Shown: positions 8,865 to 17,980 of the stretch, in pieces
Position numbering within the stretch: position 1 is the first letter of the stretch
How the letters are laid out: every line of letters begins with the position of its first letter
Assembly (NCBI GenBank): GCA_958296235.1
Contig: OY282457.1
Coordinates: 885,769 to 949,768 of the forward strand
Direction: 5' to 3'
Length of the DNA: 64,000 nt
Source: an uncultured Candidatus Binatia bacterium
Lineage (GTDB): Bacteria; Desulfobacterota; Binatia; Bin18
Notes under the pieces: model-generated
Databases searched by the model: none
The model's input: only the letters and a program-made list of their open reading frames with translations
What the model was told of the DNA's origin: nothing
Position numbers and translations under genes: made by a program

Positions 8865-10355
8865 TCACACTCCGGCAGCATAATGCCGGAGGAGGCGTCC
8901 GTTGCAGACCCCGCGGTGGCGTCCCTGCTCTATGGTGACTGTCCCGTTCACAATAACCGAGTGAATGCCGGAAGGATGACGGCGCGGTTCTTGATAGGTC
9001 CCAACATCGGCAACCGTCTGGGGATCAAAGATAACAAGGTCAGCATAGGAACCGTCACAAATGAGGCCACGGTCTCGAAGACGGAATTTTTGTGCGGGGA
9101 AGCCAGTCATCCGATGAACCGCTTCTTCTAGCGTCAGCAGCCGTGCGTCCCGGACGTATTTCCCCAGGACACAGGCAAACGTGCCGTACAGACGAGGATG
9201 CGGCTTACCCGCAACAGACGGAATGCCATCAGAGCCGATCATGGTTGTGGGGTGGGCTAATACGCGACGGACATCTGTCTCATCCATCCCAAAAATAACA
9301 GCGACCGTACTTTCTCCTTCTCCGGCAATAAGCTCAGCCACAGTCTGCTGGAGGGACTTTCCCGTCAGTTGGCAAATGTCTTCCAAGGTCTTGCCTTCAT
9401 ATTCATGCTGGACGGGCGTTGAGGCAATCAAGACATCGCGCGGAGCGGCGCGTTCAATCACCCCCCCCTGGACGAGCGCCGCCAGCGTCGTACTGCCCGC
9501 TGTATACGGATAGGCGTCAGAGGAAATATCGAGACCGCGCGCCCGCGCCTGCTCAATCAGAACCAAAGAGTCTTGCACTTTGCCCCAATTCTTTCGGCCC
9601 ATCGCTTTGTGATGGGAGATTTGGACCCGCGCGCCTGACTCTTCACCAATGCGGATCGTTTCCTGAATGGAGTCGAGCAGATGATCGGCTTCATCGCGCA
9701 TATGCGTCGCATAGACACCATTGTATTCGGCCACGACTTTTGCCAGGGCAATCACTTCTGCTGTCTGAGCATAACGGCCAGGCGCGTAGAACAGGCCGGT
9801 TGACATGCCAGCCGCCCCGGCCTCCAGCCCTTCTTGGACAAGGGCCTGCATGCGCCCAATATCCCGAGCGGCCGGCTCCCGCTCCTCATCAGATAGCGCT
9901 CCGTACCGAACGGCTGCGTGAGGAATGAGACAGGCCACATTGACGGCGGCTGGTCGGGATTCGAGCGCATGATAAAACTCAGCCGTTGTCTCCCACGAAA
10001 AGTCGCCCAGCGGACCGAACAAGAGCGGCCCAAAGCTCCGTAAGAAGTGGCGATAGGCATCATTTGCCGGGGCGGCCCCAAAGCCGCAGTTGCCTATGAC
10101 CTCAGTCGTGACACCCTGCAGAATCTTGAAGTCGCACAGCGGACGATCAAGCAGAGCAAAGTCATCGTGGGAGTGGACATCGATAAAACCAGGGGCAACC
10201 ACATGGCCCGTTGCGTCAATCGCCTGGCCGGCATCACCACTCAGGCTGCCAACAGCGACGATCCGATCGCCCTGGACTCCTATGTCTGCCTGCGCGCCGG
10301 GTTGACCAGTGCCATCGATAATCGTTCCGTTCCGAATAATGATGTCGTAGTGCAT
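8865..10355 (-). CDS. D-aminoacylase / N-acyl-D-amino-acid deacylase family amidohydrolase
   Basis: About 496 residues of the amidohydrolase superfamily, closest in pattern to D-aminoacylases and dihydroorotase-like deacylases. The N-terminal strand (IIIRNGTIIDGTG) precedes the metal-binding motif APGFIDVHSHDD, then GVTTEVIGNCGFGAAP, a later His pair region (ATHMRDEADHLL, VQISHHKAMG) and the C-terminal GSYADLVIFDP typical of the composite beta-sandwich. It would hydrolyse an N-acyl-amino-acid-like amide in the cytoplasm; the exact substrate is not evident. The ATG at 10355 is preferred over a TTG two codons earlier. It is 15 bp downstream of the DUF35 gene, so it may share a transcript with the thiolase pair. 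Confidence 0.85.
   Translation of the reverse strand: MHYDIIIRNGTIIDGTGQPGAQADIGVQGDRIVAVGSLSGDAGQAIDATGHVVAPGFIDVHSHDDFALLDRPLCDFKILQGVTTEVIGNCGFGAAPANDAYRHFLRSFGPLLFGPLGDFSWETTAEFYHALESRPAAVNVACLIPHAAVRYGALSDEEREPAARDIGRMQALVQEGLEAGAAGMSTGLFYAPGRYAQTAEVIALAKVVAEYNGVYATHMRDEADHLLDSIQETIRIGEESGARVQISHHKAMGRKNWGKVQDSLVLIEQARARGLDISSDAYPYTAGSTTLAALVQGGVIERAAPRDVLIASTPVQHEYEGKTLEDICQLTGKSLQQTVAELIAGEGESTVAVIFGMDETDVRRVLAHPTTMIGSDGIPSVAGKPHPRLYGTFACVLGKYVRDARLLTLEEAVHRMTGFPAQKFRLRDRGLICDGSYADLVIFDPQTVADVGTYQEPRRHPSGIHSVIVNGTVTIEQGRHRGVCNGRLLRHYAAGV
8870..8891. terminator. Hairpin between convergent genes
   Basis: A perfect 8-bp stem (8870-8877 with 8884-8891) with a 6-base loop lies at the overlap of the 3' end of the D-aminoacylase gene and the end of the plus-strand membrane-protein gene. 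It is a plausible bidirectional terminator or mRNA 3' stabiliser. On the plus-strand transcript no long U tract follows, so intrinsic termination is uncertain. Confidence 0.4.
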
Positions 10356-10370
10356 GTACAATCTCTGCCC

Positions 10371-10799
10371 TTATGCCAGGACCGGTCGGAACTTGAGCAC
10401 CGCTATGTCCTCGGACCAGTCCTCAAAAACGCTCTCGACCGGCATGCCAATCGCCACTTGCTCAGGGTCACACTCGATAATATTGCTCATCAGTTGTGGA
10501 CCTTCCTCCAGGGTGACAAGCGCCACGACATAGGGTACCTCCTCGGCAAACGCTTTGGTCACCGGACGGTAGACAACGGTAAACGATAATACTGTTCCGC
10601 GGCCGGACGCCCGCACCCATTCGACTTGCTCGCTCATGCAGGCCGTACAATACAGGCGCGGATAAAATTGGTAGTGGCCACAGGCGCTACACTGCTGTAT
10701 GCGCAACTCATGATTCCGACAGCCGTCCCAGAACGGTTGCGTTTCGCCGGTTGGAACAGGCAGGGCCTTTGCTGGGGCCTTTGCTATTGACGTTGTCAT
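10371..10799 (-). CDS. DUF35 zinc-ribbon / OB-fold acyl-CoA-associated protein
   Basis: A 142-residue DUF35 protein. The rubredoxin-like zinc ribbon has two CxxC pairs (CSACGHYQFYPRLYCTAC, residues about 37-54), followed by an OB-fold (GRGTVLSFTVVYRPV to VFEDWSEDIAVLKFRPV). DUF35 partners bind acyl-CoA and stabilise thiolase-fold enzymes such as the Ltp2-type retro-aldolases of steroid side-chain degradation. The start at 10799 forms a TGATG overlap with the thiolase stop, showing tight coupling. An upstream in-frame extension overlaps the thiolase gene and is rejected. A functional pair with the next gene is strongly suggested. Confidence 0.88.
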   Translation of the reverse strand: MTTSIAKAPAKALPVPTGETQPFWDGCRNHELRIQQCSACGHYQFYPRLYCTACMSEQVEWVRASGRGTVLSFTVVYRPVTKAFAEEVPYVVALVTLEEGPQLMSNIIECDPEQVAIGMPVESVFEDWSEDIAVLKFRPVLA

Positions 10800-11968
10800 C
10801 AGCCCACCTCCTTCCCAAGAATCATGGAGCAGTGAGTGGACATAATGCCCCCCTGCGCATGGACAAAAGCGATGTTGGCATCTTTGACCTGACGCGGGCC
10901 GCATATGCCGCGCAGCTGGAAGACCGCTTCCGTTACCGAAAACATTGAGCCGGGATGCCCAGGGTGACAGTGCGACATCAGCCCACCATGCGTATTCACC
11001 GGGAGCTCACCCCCCAACTCAATCCGGCCATCCTCAACAAAACGCCCGCCTTCTCCCTTGGGACAAAAACCCAAGTCTTCCAGCTCAATGACCACGACCG
11101 GGGTAAAGCAGTCGTACAGCTCAGCCACGTCAATGTCTTTTGGCCCCAGCCCGGCCATGGCATAGGCCCGCTCGCCAGCCTCTTTTGCCGCGGATGTGGT
11201 CAGGTCGCGGGCTTGGCTGATGTGTTCGTGCGAATGCCCCTCCCCGACCCCCAGCATATAGACGGGAGGATGTGGGAAATCCCTGGCGCGTTCGGCTGAG
11301 GTGAGAATAAGAGCCGCTCCACCGTCGGACACCAGCGAGCAGTCCAGCAGGTGCAGGGGCGAGGCAATCATCCTTGAGTTGACAACATCGTCAACCGTAA
11401 TCGGGTCGCGCATCTGCGCGGCCGGATTCATTGAGGCATGTCTCCGACAGGCCACCGCCACCGCGGCCAATTGCTCGCCAGTGGTTCCATAGGCGTGCAT
11501 ATGCGCCTGTGCAATCAGAGCGTAAAACGCCGGGATGGGGGGACCGTAGGGGCGTTCAAACTGGGCGTGTCCGGCCGTTGACATGGCTTCAATCGCCCGG
11601 TCCCGGGAGAGGCCGGACAGCATATTGTCCGCCATAGTGATGAGCACTGTGTGGCACATGCCACTGGCAATAGCCGCGGCGGCGTGATGCAGAATTGCCA
11701 GGGTCGTCCCGCCGCCCGTGGCCACGTTGAGACAGTAGCGCGGGAAGATTTGCATATACTCGGCGATCATCTCGGCATGATACATATAGGGCTCGACAAA
11801 CGAATTGCAGGTAATCAACCCATCGACCTCATCCTTGGTGATGCCGGCGTCTTCCAGCGCTCGTTTGGCCGCGTTGACGTAGAGTTGGGTGGCGCTCAGT
11901 TGGGGCACGACACCAACCTCGGTATCGGCTGCCCCTACAATGGCGACTTTTCCTCGGAGCGATTCCAT
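10799..11968 (-). CDS. SCP-x/thiolase-fold protein lacking the nucleophilic Cys (Ltp2-like)
   Basis: A 389-residue thiolase-superfamily protein. At the position where thiolases have C-A-S/T-G, this protein reads NVATGGGTTLA, so the acyl-accepting Cys seems to be replaced. The HPG region is present (HCHPGHPGSM), as is the tyrosine-containing AELYDCFTPVV. Together with the coupled DUF35 gene this matches the Ltp2/ChsH-type retro-aldolase arrangement more than a Claisen thiolase. A role in cleaving a beta-hydroxyacyl-CoA is inferred from family knowledge; the substrate is unknown. The ATG is preceded by GGAGAG. Confidence 0.85.
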   Translation of the reverse strand: MESLRGKVAIVGAADTEVGVVPQLSATQLYVNAAKRALEDAGITKDEVDGLITCNSFVEPYMYHAEMIAEYMQIFPRYCLNVATGGGTTLAILHHAAAAIASGMCHTVLITMADNMLSGLSRDRAIEAMSTAGHAQFERPYGPPIPAFYALIAQAHMHAYGTTGEQLAAVAVACRRHASMNPAAQMRDPITVDDVVNSRMIASPLHLLDCSLVSDGGAALILTSAERARDFPHPPVYMLGVGEGHSHEHISQARDLTTSAAKEAGERAYAMAGLGPKDIDVAELYDCFTPVVVIELEDLGFCPKGEGGRFVEDGRIELGGELPVNTHGGLMSHCHPGHPGSMFSVTEAVFQLRGICGPRQVKDANIAFVHAQGGIMSTHCSMILGKEVG

Positions 11969-12062
11969 AGCTCTCCTCCGTATGCCTGTGTTTTAGCGAT
12001 TCTCTGTTCTTGGCATCATCTCAGCCCACACGCAAGGCGCCGGGCAGGCCGTGGCGCGGCGT

Positions 12063-12773
12063 TCACCGACCCGGCAATGGTTCAACCAGATCAATCCCCG
12101 GTGGCAACTCGAACCTGAAGAGATCGTCGCCCAGCGCCGTTTCACGGTCGATATTCGTAAAGGATACCCGCGTGGTATTGCCCAGCGGGTCAGTAATCAG
12201 GGCCTGGAGGATATCGAACGTCTCTTTACTCACCTCGATATCCAACAGACCCACGGCCTCAGCCGCTTGCTTGGGCGTGAGCCGCAGCCGGTGCACGCTG
12301 CGGCTCTCCCCTTGAGGCATGATGGAGAAATCTTCTTCCAGGCGCCCGACTCCGGTGAGAAACGAGATCGGCGTCTGCGAGCTGAAGGCGTACTGAAAAG
12401 GCGTCTTTATCACTTGCCGCTCCGAGGGTTGATACAGCCAGAGCGCGCTGCCATCGGCAATCAGAAGTTGCCGCGGGTCCGTAAATTCCCAACGCATCCG
12501 GCCCGGTTTCTTGAAGAACACCTGGCCGCGAGATGTGAGTGTCTGGCCCAGTGTGGCCGAGGAGACCTCCTGGACAAAGTCGGCCCGGAAGCCGGCGGTT
12601 TCGTCGTAACGCGCCTGGAGACGGGCCACAAGCGTTGCGCTCGCGGTTGTCTCGCTCGGCGCTCTCCTGTCGGCAGCTTGTCCCTGGGGCTCCTCGGCCG
12701 CGGGAGCGGCAAAAAAATAGCCCACAGGCAAGACCATCAGGAAGAAGAGCAGACTGGTCCTGAAAAAGCGCAT
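12063..12773 (-). CDS. lolA: Outer-membrane lipoprotein carrier protein LolA
   Basis: A 236-residue periplasmic chaperone that ferries lipoproteins from the LolCDE complex to the outer membrane. An N-terminal signal peptide (MRFFRTSLLFFLMVLPVGYF) is followed by an acidic/Ala linker and the LolA fold with the typical GQVFFKKPGRMRWEF and ITDPLGNTTRVSF strands. The start at 12773 is chosen because the longer frame adds 25 residues without a signal sequence. It follows ftsK by 86 bp on the same strand; ftsK-lolA adjacency is common in proteobacteria. Confidence 0.92.
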   Translation of the reverse strand: MRFFRTSLLFFLMVLPVGYFFAAPAAEEPQGQAADRRAPSETTASATLVARLQARYDETAGFRADFVQEVSSATLGQTLTSRGQVFFKKPGRMRWEFTDPRQLLIADGSALWLYQPSERQVIKTPFQYAFSSQTPISFLTGVGRLEEDFSIMPQGESRSVHRLRLTPKQAAEAVGLLDIEVSKETFDILQALITDPLGNTTRVSFTNIDRETALGDDLFRFELPPGIDLVEPLPGR

Positions 12774-12859
12774 GGACGGTCTTCGCACAGAATGAGAGCC
12801 AACGCAAAGCCTGGTACTGGTTGGCGGAAAGAAGGAGAGTCCAGCCAACTGTCTCCAGT

Positions 12860-15349
12860 CTACTCGGCCTCGGCCTGGGCCGGCACAAGAACCTCACGCG
12901 GCTTCCCGGCTTCGCCGGCAGGCGCGATGAGACCTTCGCGCTCCATCCGTTCAATCATGCGCGCAGCCCGGTTATAGCCGACGCGCAAGCGGCGTTGCAG
13001 CCAGGAGATGGAGGCCTGGCGACTTTCCATCACCAGGTCGCGGGCCTGTTCATACATTTCGTCATAATCCTCTTCTTCGTGCGGACCGGCCCCCTTCTGC
13101 GTCCGCGCCGATTCGAGCGCCGTAACCAGTTCCTCGTCGAAAACCGGCTTGCCCTGCTTCTTAATCGCCACGGCGAACTTTCTGATCTCGGGTTCTGATA
13201 CAAAGGCACCGTGGATACGCTGGGATTTGGCGCTGCCCGGCGGGAGGAACAGCATATCGCCATCGCCCAGCAGACGCTCGGCGCCGACGGCGTCCAGGAT
13301 TGTCCGGGAGTCAATACGAGAGGAGACTTGAAAGGAAACGCGGGCGGGAAAGTTCGCTTTAATCAATCCCGTGATCACATCAACGGACGGTCGCTGGGTT
13401 GCCAGAATCAGATGAATGCCAGCCGCGCGCCCCATCTGGGCCAGCCGGGTAATCGGCTCCTCGATTTCCCGACCGACCGTCAACATCAGATCGGCCAGTT
13501 CATCCACCAGGACAATCAGATAGGGCAGGCGTTGATGGTTGAGCTCAAGCTGAGCCTTGGACTGCGGTCGCGGGTGCGCGGCGGTCAGTTCGTCTTCGTC
13601 GTCGTGGACAACCTCGGTCAGCTTGATAATCCCGTCGGTGTCCGTTTCCCCGGTTTCAAGGGCGCGGTTATAGGCCGCAATATTCCGCACGCCTTTGTCC
13701 TTGAGCAGCTTGTAGCGGTATTCCATGCGCCGCACGATTTCCTGGAGAGCGACCCCAGCCTCCTTGGGATTGGTAATGACATGCGACAGTTGGTGCGGCA
13801 GGCCCTCGTATAAGGAGAGTTCCAGCATTTTCGGGTCAATCATAACAAAACGCACATCGCGCGGCGTCGCTCGGGCCAGAATACTCATAATCATCACGTT
13901 GAGCGAGACGGACTTCCCGGTTCCGGTTGCCCCGGCTACCAGCAGATGGGGCATCCGCGCCAGGTCCGTCACCACAGGGTTGCCAACCGTGTCTTTGCCT
14001 AAGGCCAGCGCCAGAGGCGACTCGGTCTGGCGGCAGACGCCACTATCGAGAATCTCGCGGAGACACACCTTCTCGCGCTTGGGGTTAGAGACCTCGATGC
14101 CCACGACGGCTTTGCCCGGAATGGGGGCCAGGATGCGGACGGACACGGCGCGTAAGGCCATTTGCAGATCATCGGCTAATGACACGACACGATTGACCTT
14201 GACCCCCGGCGCCGGTTCAAACTCATAGGTCGTAATGACCGGGCCGGGCCGCACGGCGACCACGCTGCCGGAAACGCCAAAATCACCGAGCTTGTTTTCC
14301 AATATCTGCGAGCTGGCGTGTAGTGCGTCTTCATCGACCTTCACCGCTAAACGGACGGGCGGATCAAGCAGGGCCAGGGTGGGCAAGGCGTACGGTCTAT
14401 TGTCCGCGCCGCCGGTCGGGCTTGGAGGCGACGCCGACGGGGCCGGCTCGTCCTCCGTCGCTGTGGGTGGGCGACTAAGAATAATAGGCGGCTTACTCTC
14501 TTCCGGCTCATCAAGAGCGTCTGGCGGTATCGTTTCAGATTGTTGCGCCGGCTGACGCGTTTTTTTCTCTGGCAGCGGACGAGACGGCGACGACGCTTTT
14601 TTGAGCGTCTGGACTTCGGCCTCTTCTCCTCCACAGAATACCGGTTCGGACGGCAGTGTCTGTCGCTCCGTTCGTCGGGCGGCCCAGCGTGTCGCCACCT
14701 GTTCCAGCCGGCTTGAGAGCTGGCCCGCGACCTGCCCTGAGAGAGTCCGCAGTCGAGACCAGCCAAACTGCCCGAGAGCGCCTCCGCCCGCAACCAGCCC
14801 ACTCCCCACTTTCGCCAGGGAGAGCTGGGTCATGCCCATAAACGAGACCAGCAAAACGGGAGACAAGAGTAAGTAGGCCCCGACAAGATTCCCAGCTTGA
14901 CGCAGATGCAGAGCCAGGAAACTCCCCACCCATCCTCCGGCCTGGAAGACCGGCTGTCCATCGAACCAGAGGGCCAGAAAGGCTGAAGCCGCCAGAGTAA
15001 AGACAACAAGCGAGATACCCTGGACAAATGGGGCGGCACACCGCAGCCAGTGAAAACGGAGGGCCAGAGCGTAGAGCAAGAGCGCCGGAAATAGATACGC
15101 TGTCAGGCCGAATGCCCGGCACAAAACGTGGGCAACCAGGTGCCCGGCCCGGCCGACCTGGTTGCTGTCCGCAGCGTCAGGTTGATACGAAAAAAAAGCG
15201 AGCCCCAAAAAAACAGTGAGCGTCACACACAGCACACCCATCCCCTCGCCCAGAACGGAGCGTTCCTGAGAAACGGGGCGCTCTTGAACAGTGCCGCGCT
15301 TCTGCTCGGCGTCTTTGTCTTGCCGGCGCGAATTTTTCCTGACTGCCAT
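12860..15349 (-). CDS. ftsK: DNA translocase FtsK
   Basis: An 829-residue septal DNA pump that clears and aligns chromosome termini at division. Four hydrophobic helices near the N-terminus (for example VLCVTLTVFLGLAFFSYQ and LTAYLFPALLLYALALRF) anchor it. A Pro/Ser/Glu-rich linker (about 240-320) precedes the alpha/beta motor with Walker A VAGATGTGKSVSLN and Walker B YLIVLVDELADLM. A winged-helix gamma domain (ISWLQRRLRVGYNRAARMIE) recognises orienting sites. The ATG at 15349 has GGGAGGG just upstream and leaves 16 bp after the RNase J stop; an upstream start would overlap RNase J. Confidence 0.95.
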   Translation of the reverse strand: MAVRKNSRRQDKDAEQKRGTVQERPVSQERSVLGEGMGVLCVTLTVFLGLAFFSYQPDAADSNQVGRAGHLVAHVLCRAFGLTAYLFPALLLYALALRFHWLRCAAPFVQGISLVVFTLAASAFLALWFDGQPVFQAGGWVGSFLALHLRQAGNLVGAYLLLSPVLLVSFMGMTQLSLAKVGSGLVAGGGALGQFGWSRLRTLSGQVAGQLSSRLEQVATRWAARRTERQTLPSEPVFCGGEEAEVQTLKKASSPSRPLPEKKTRQPAQQSETIPPDALDEPEESKPPIILSRPPTATEDEPAPSASPPSPTGGADNRPYALPTLALLDPPVRLAVKVDEDALHASSQILENKLGDFGVSGSVVAVRPGPVITTYEFEPAPGVKVNRVVSLADDLQMALRAVSVRILAPIPGKAVVGIEVSNPKREKVCLREILDSGVCRQTESPLALALGKDTVGNPVVTDLARMPHLLVAGATGTGKSVSLNVMIMSILARATPRDVRFVMIDPKMLELSLYEGLPHQLSHVITNPKEAGVALQEIVRRMEYRYKLLKDKGVRNIAAYNRALETGETDTDGIIKLTEVVHDDEDELTAAHPRPQSKAQLELNHQRLPYLIVLVDELADLMLTVGREIEEPITRLAQMGRAAGIHLILATQRPSVDVITGLIKANFPARVSFQVSSRIDSRTILDAVGAERLLGDGDMLFLPPGSAKSQRIHGAFVSEPEIRKFAVAIKKQGKPVFDEELVTALESARTQKGAGPHEEEDYDEMYEQARDLVMESRQASISWLQRRLRVGYNRAARMIERMEREGLIAPAGEAGKPREVLVPAQAEAE

Positions 15350-15365
15350 TCCACCCTCCCCACAT

Positions 15366-17033
15366 CTACATCTCCATGACAAACGGCAAGACGACAGGCC
15401 GACGCCCCAGTGTCTTGCGAAAATATCGCCGCAAGGCCAGCCGAACCTGTTCCTTTACCACGCCACTATCAGTCCGGGACTCGGCCGGCAGCTCATCAAG
15501 CATCGCGCGAACCGCCTCTTTGGCGGCAGCATATCCGTCTCCGTTTGTTGACGGCAGAAAGCCCCGCGAGAGCAAATCGGGGCCGCTCAAGAGATCCCCG
15601 GTCTGTTGCTCCAGCCCGACGATGGCGACAACCAGGCCGTCCTCTGCCACGTGTCGGCGGTCACGCAGGACTTCCGCTTCGATTCCGGCCAGCCCATCAA
15701 CAAACACCCGGCCGGCGGGAACCGACCCGGTCAGGCGCGCGTCCCCGGCCTGTATCTCTAAGACCTGTCCATCTTCGAGCAGAAAGACATTATTGGGATC
15801 CACTCCAACCTCTCGGGCCAACCCACAGTGCCGCGCCAGGAAACGATACTCCCCGTGTATGGGCACGAAGTACTGTGGGCGCACCAGGTTGAGCATCAAA
15901 CGCAATTCGTCCTGGGCCGCATGGCCGGACACATGCACACAGGCAATGGCCTCATAATAGACCTCGGCTCCCCGGCGGGAGAGATGATCAATCAGCCGCG
16001 CAATGGTCCGCTCGTTGCCTGGAATAACCCGTGATGAGAGGATAACGGTATCCTCAGCCTCTAGCTGTATCCGCTTGTGATCTCCGACCGCGATCCGGGA
16101 TAAGGCCGACAGAGGCTCGCCTTGTGATCCGGTTGTGAGCAAGGTCACGGTATGCGGAGCGAGGTCCGGTACGCGCGCAATATCGACCAGCGCCTCTTGG
16201 GGCAGCGGCAAGTGCCCGGTCTCCTCGGCAATGTCAATATTGCTCACCAGCCGTCTGCCCACAACGCCAACCTGGCGTCCCTGTTTGACCGACACATCAA
16301 CAACCTGGCGTATGCGGTGAATATGCGAGGCAAAAGTTGCCACCAGGACTTTACCCTGGGCGTGGGCAATAATATCCTCAAGCGGTCGGGTGATGGTTCG
16401 TTCGGACGGGGTAGCGCCGGCGCGCTCAACATTGGTCGAGTCGGACATCAAGAGCAGCACCCCTTGCTCTCCCCATTCGGCAAAACGACTCAGGTCGGAC
16501 CGCTGCCCGTCTATCGGCGTCTGATCGAACCGGAAATCTCCAGTGTGAATGATGGTCCCGAGCGGCGTGGTAATGGCCAGAGCCGAGGCATCGACAATAC
16601 TGTGCGTGACATGAATCCCTTCAAGACGAAAAGGACCGATCTCCCAGGATTCCCGAGGCCGGAATTCGTTCAGTTGAACCGCCTCGGCAAGATGATGTTC
16701 ACGCAGCTTGTCACGCACCAGGCCGAGGGTGAACGGCGTCCCATAGACCGGCACCTGAAACTCTTTGAGCAGATGCGGCAGAGCGCCAATATGATCCTCG
16801 TGTCCATGTGTCAACACCACCGCGCGCAGATGATGCTGAGTGCGTAGATAGCTCAAGTCGGGAATGACGATATCTATCCCCAACATCTCCTGTTCCGGAA
16901 ACATCAGCCCGCAGTCTATGGCGATCGCAACGGTTTCCGCAGAGCCAGCCGGATAGTACTCAATCAACATCAGATTGAGCCCAATCTCGCCCAGGCCGCC
17001 TAATGGCACAATACGCAGGCGACCGTCACTCAT
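15366..17033 (-). CDS. rnj: Ribonuclease J
   Basis: A 555-residue metallo-beta-lactamase/beta-CASP ribonuclease of the RNase J family, which matures and decays RNA with 5'-exo and endonuclease activity. The zinc site HGHEDHIG (H76, H78, D80, H81), LGTIIHTGDFRFDQ and SDSTNVERAGATPSE are characteristic, and the C-terminal domain is present. The ATG overlaps the plsC stop by 4 bases. RNase J is widespread outside the gamma-proteobacteria, consistent with a delta-like or deeper lineage. Confidence 0.95.
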   Translation of the reverse strand: MSDGRLRIVPLGGLGEIGLNLMLIEYYPAGSAETVAIAIDCGLMFPEQEMLGIDIVIPDLSYLRTQHHLRAVVLTHGHEDHIGALPHLLKEFQVPVYGTPFTLGLVRDKLREHHLAEAVQLNEFRPRESWEIGPFRLEGIHVTHSIVDASALAITTPLGTIIHTGDFRFDQTPIDGQRSDLSRFAEWGEQGVLLLMSDSTNVERAGATPSERTITRPLEDIIAHAQGKVLVATFASHIHRIRQVVDVSVKQGRQVGVVGRRLVSNIDIAEETGHLPLPQEALVDIARVPDLAPHTVTLLTTGSQGEPLSALSRIAVGDHKRIQLEAEDTVILSSRVIPGNERTIARLIDHLSRRGAEVYYEAIACVHVSGHAAQDELRLMLNLVRPQYFVPIHGEYRFLARHCGLAREVGVDPNNVFLLEDGQVLEIQAGDARLTGSVPAGRVFVDGLAGIEAEVLRDRRHVAEDGLVVAIVGLEQQTGDLLSGPDLLSRGFLPSTNGDGYAAAKEAVRAMLDELPAESRTDSGVVKEQVRLALRRYFRKTLGRRPVVLPFVMEM

Positions 17034-17854
17034 GGCGCGGCCCTGTATGCGGTCTCACGGCCGTCTGGTTCATACCGACCTTCCGGTTGTCCGGCTTGTG
17101 GCGGGGGTGACGGATTCCCGGCGGCCGTCGGCGGGGACGCGGCGATTTTCAGCCGGGCGGCAATCGCCGTCTCAACCTGCGTCAGCAGGGCGCTGCGGGC
17201 CGCTTTTCTGGTCCCGTCTCGATGAATCGGAATAGGCGTGCCAAAAATAATCTCAATTTCTCCAGAACGGACCTTCCAGTCTCCAGGGGGGAGGACCGAC
17301 CGGCTGCCGTTAATCGTGACGGGGACGACCGGCACCCCCGCCTCCACTGCGGCCATAAAACCTCCGGGCTTAAACGGCAAGAGACGACCGTCTTCCCCAC
17401 GCGTCCCTTCAGGGAAAAACAGGACGGAGATCTGCGCGCCAAGGAGTTCCTTGACTTTACGCAAGGTGGCAACGGCCTGGGTCCGGCTTCCCCGGTCGAC
17501 TAATATCTGATGGGTTCGCTGCATACACGCGCCCAGGATGGGGACTTTGCGCAGTTCCTGCTTCGCCACCCAACGCAGGGGGAAATCTTCCAGCGCCGCT
17601 ATGAGAGCCAGGATATCAAACTGACTTTGATGATTAGACATAAAAAGATAGGCCGAGCGAGAATTCAGACGATCCAGACCCTGTGTACGGACAGACACAC
17701 CGCACGCCCACAGATTGCCTTTTGCCCAGAAGCGGATGAGGCGGTCCGCGCGCTCGGCATATGGATCAAGAAAAGAGAAGAGATAAACGGGACCACCCCA
17801 GAACACAGTATGCAGGATGATGAAAGCCATGCGCAGTGTAGCACGAATGATCAA
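17030..17854 (-). CDS. plsC: 1-acyl-sn-glycerol-3-phosphate acyltransferase
   Basis: A 274-residue membrane-associated acyltransferase that converts lysophosphatidate to phosphatidate. The HX4D catalytic motif is H75-D80 (MSNHQSQFD), and the acceptor-binding motif is FFPEGTRGEDG. An N-terminal hydrophobic helix (MAFIILHTVFWGGPVYLF) precedes the domain. The C-terminal tail of about 40 residues is Pro/Gly/Arg-rich and probably disordered. It heads a plsC-rnj-ftsK-lolA run of genes on the minus strand with overlaps or short gaps. Confidence 0.92.
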   Translation of the reverse strand: MIIRATLRMAFIILHTVFWGGPVYLFSFLDPYAERADRLIRFWAKGNLWACGVSVRTQGLDRLNSRSAYLFMSNHQSQFDILALIAALEDFPLRWVAKQELRKVPILGACMQRTHQILVDRGSRTQAVATLRKVKELLGAQISVLFFPEGTRGEDGRLLPFKPGGFMAAVEAGVPVVPVTINGSRSVLPPGDWKVRSGEIEIIFGTPIPIHRDGTRKAARSALLTQVETAIAARLKIAASPPTAAGNPSPPPQAGQPEGRYEPDGRETAYRAAP

Positions 17855-17980
17855 AGACCGCTCCTCTTTGCCCTCTCCCTGATCGCATCCCCATTATAGT
17901 TTCTTCTCCAGCCGGCCGTCAACGCAGTTGATTTTTCTCCACTTGGGCCTACACTTGGGGTGGATCACAGGAGGTGGGAT

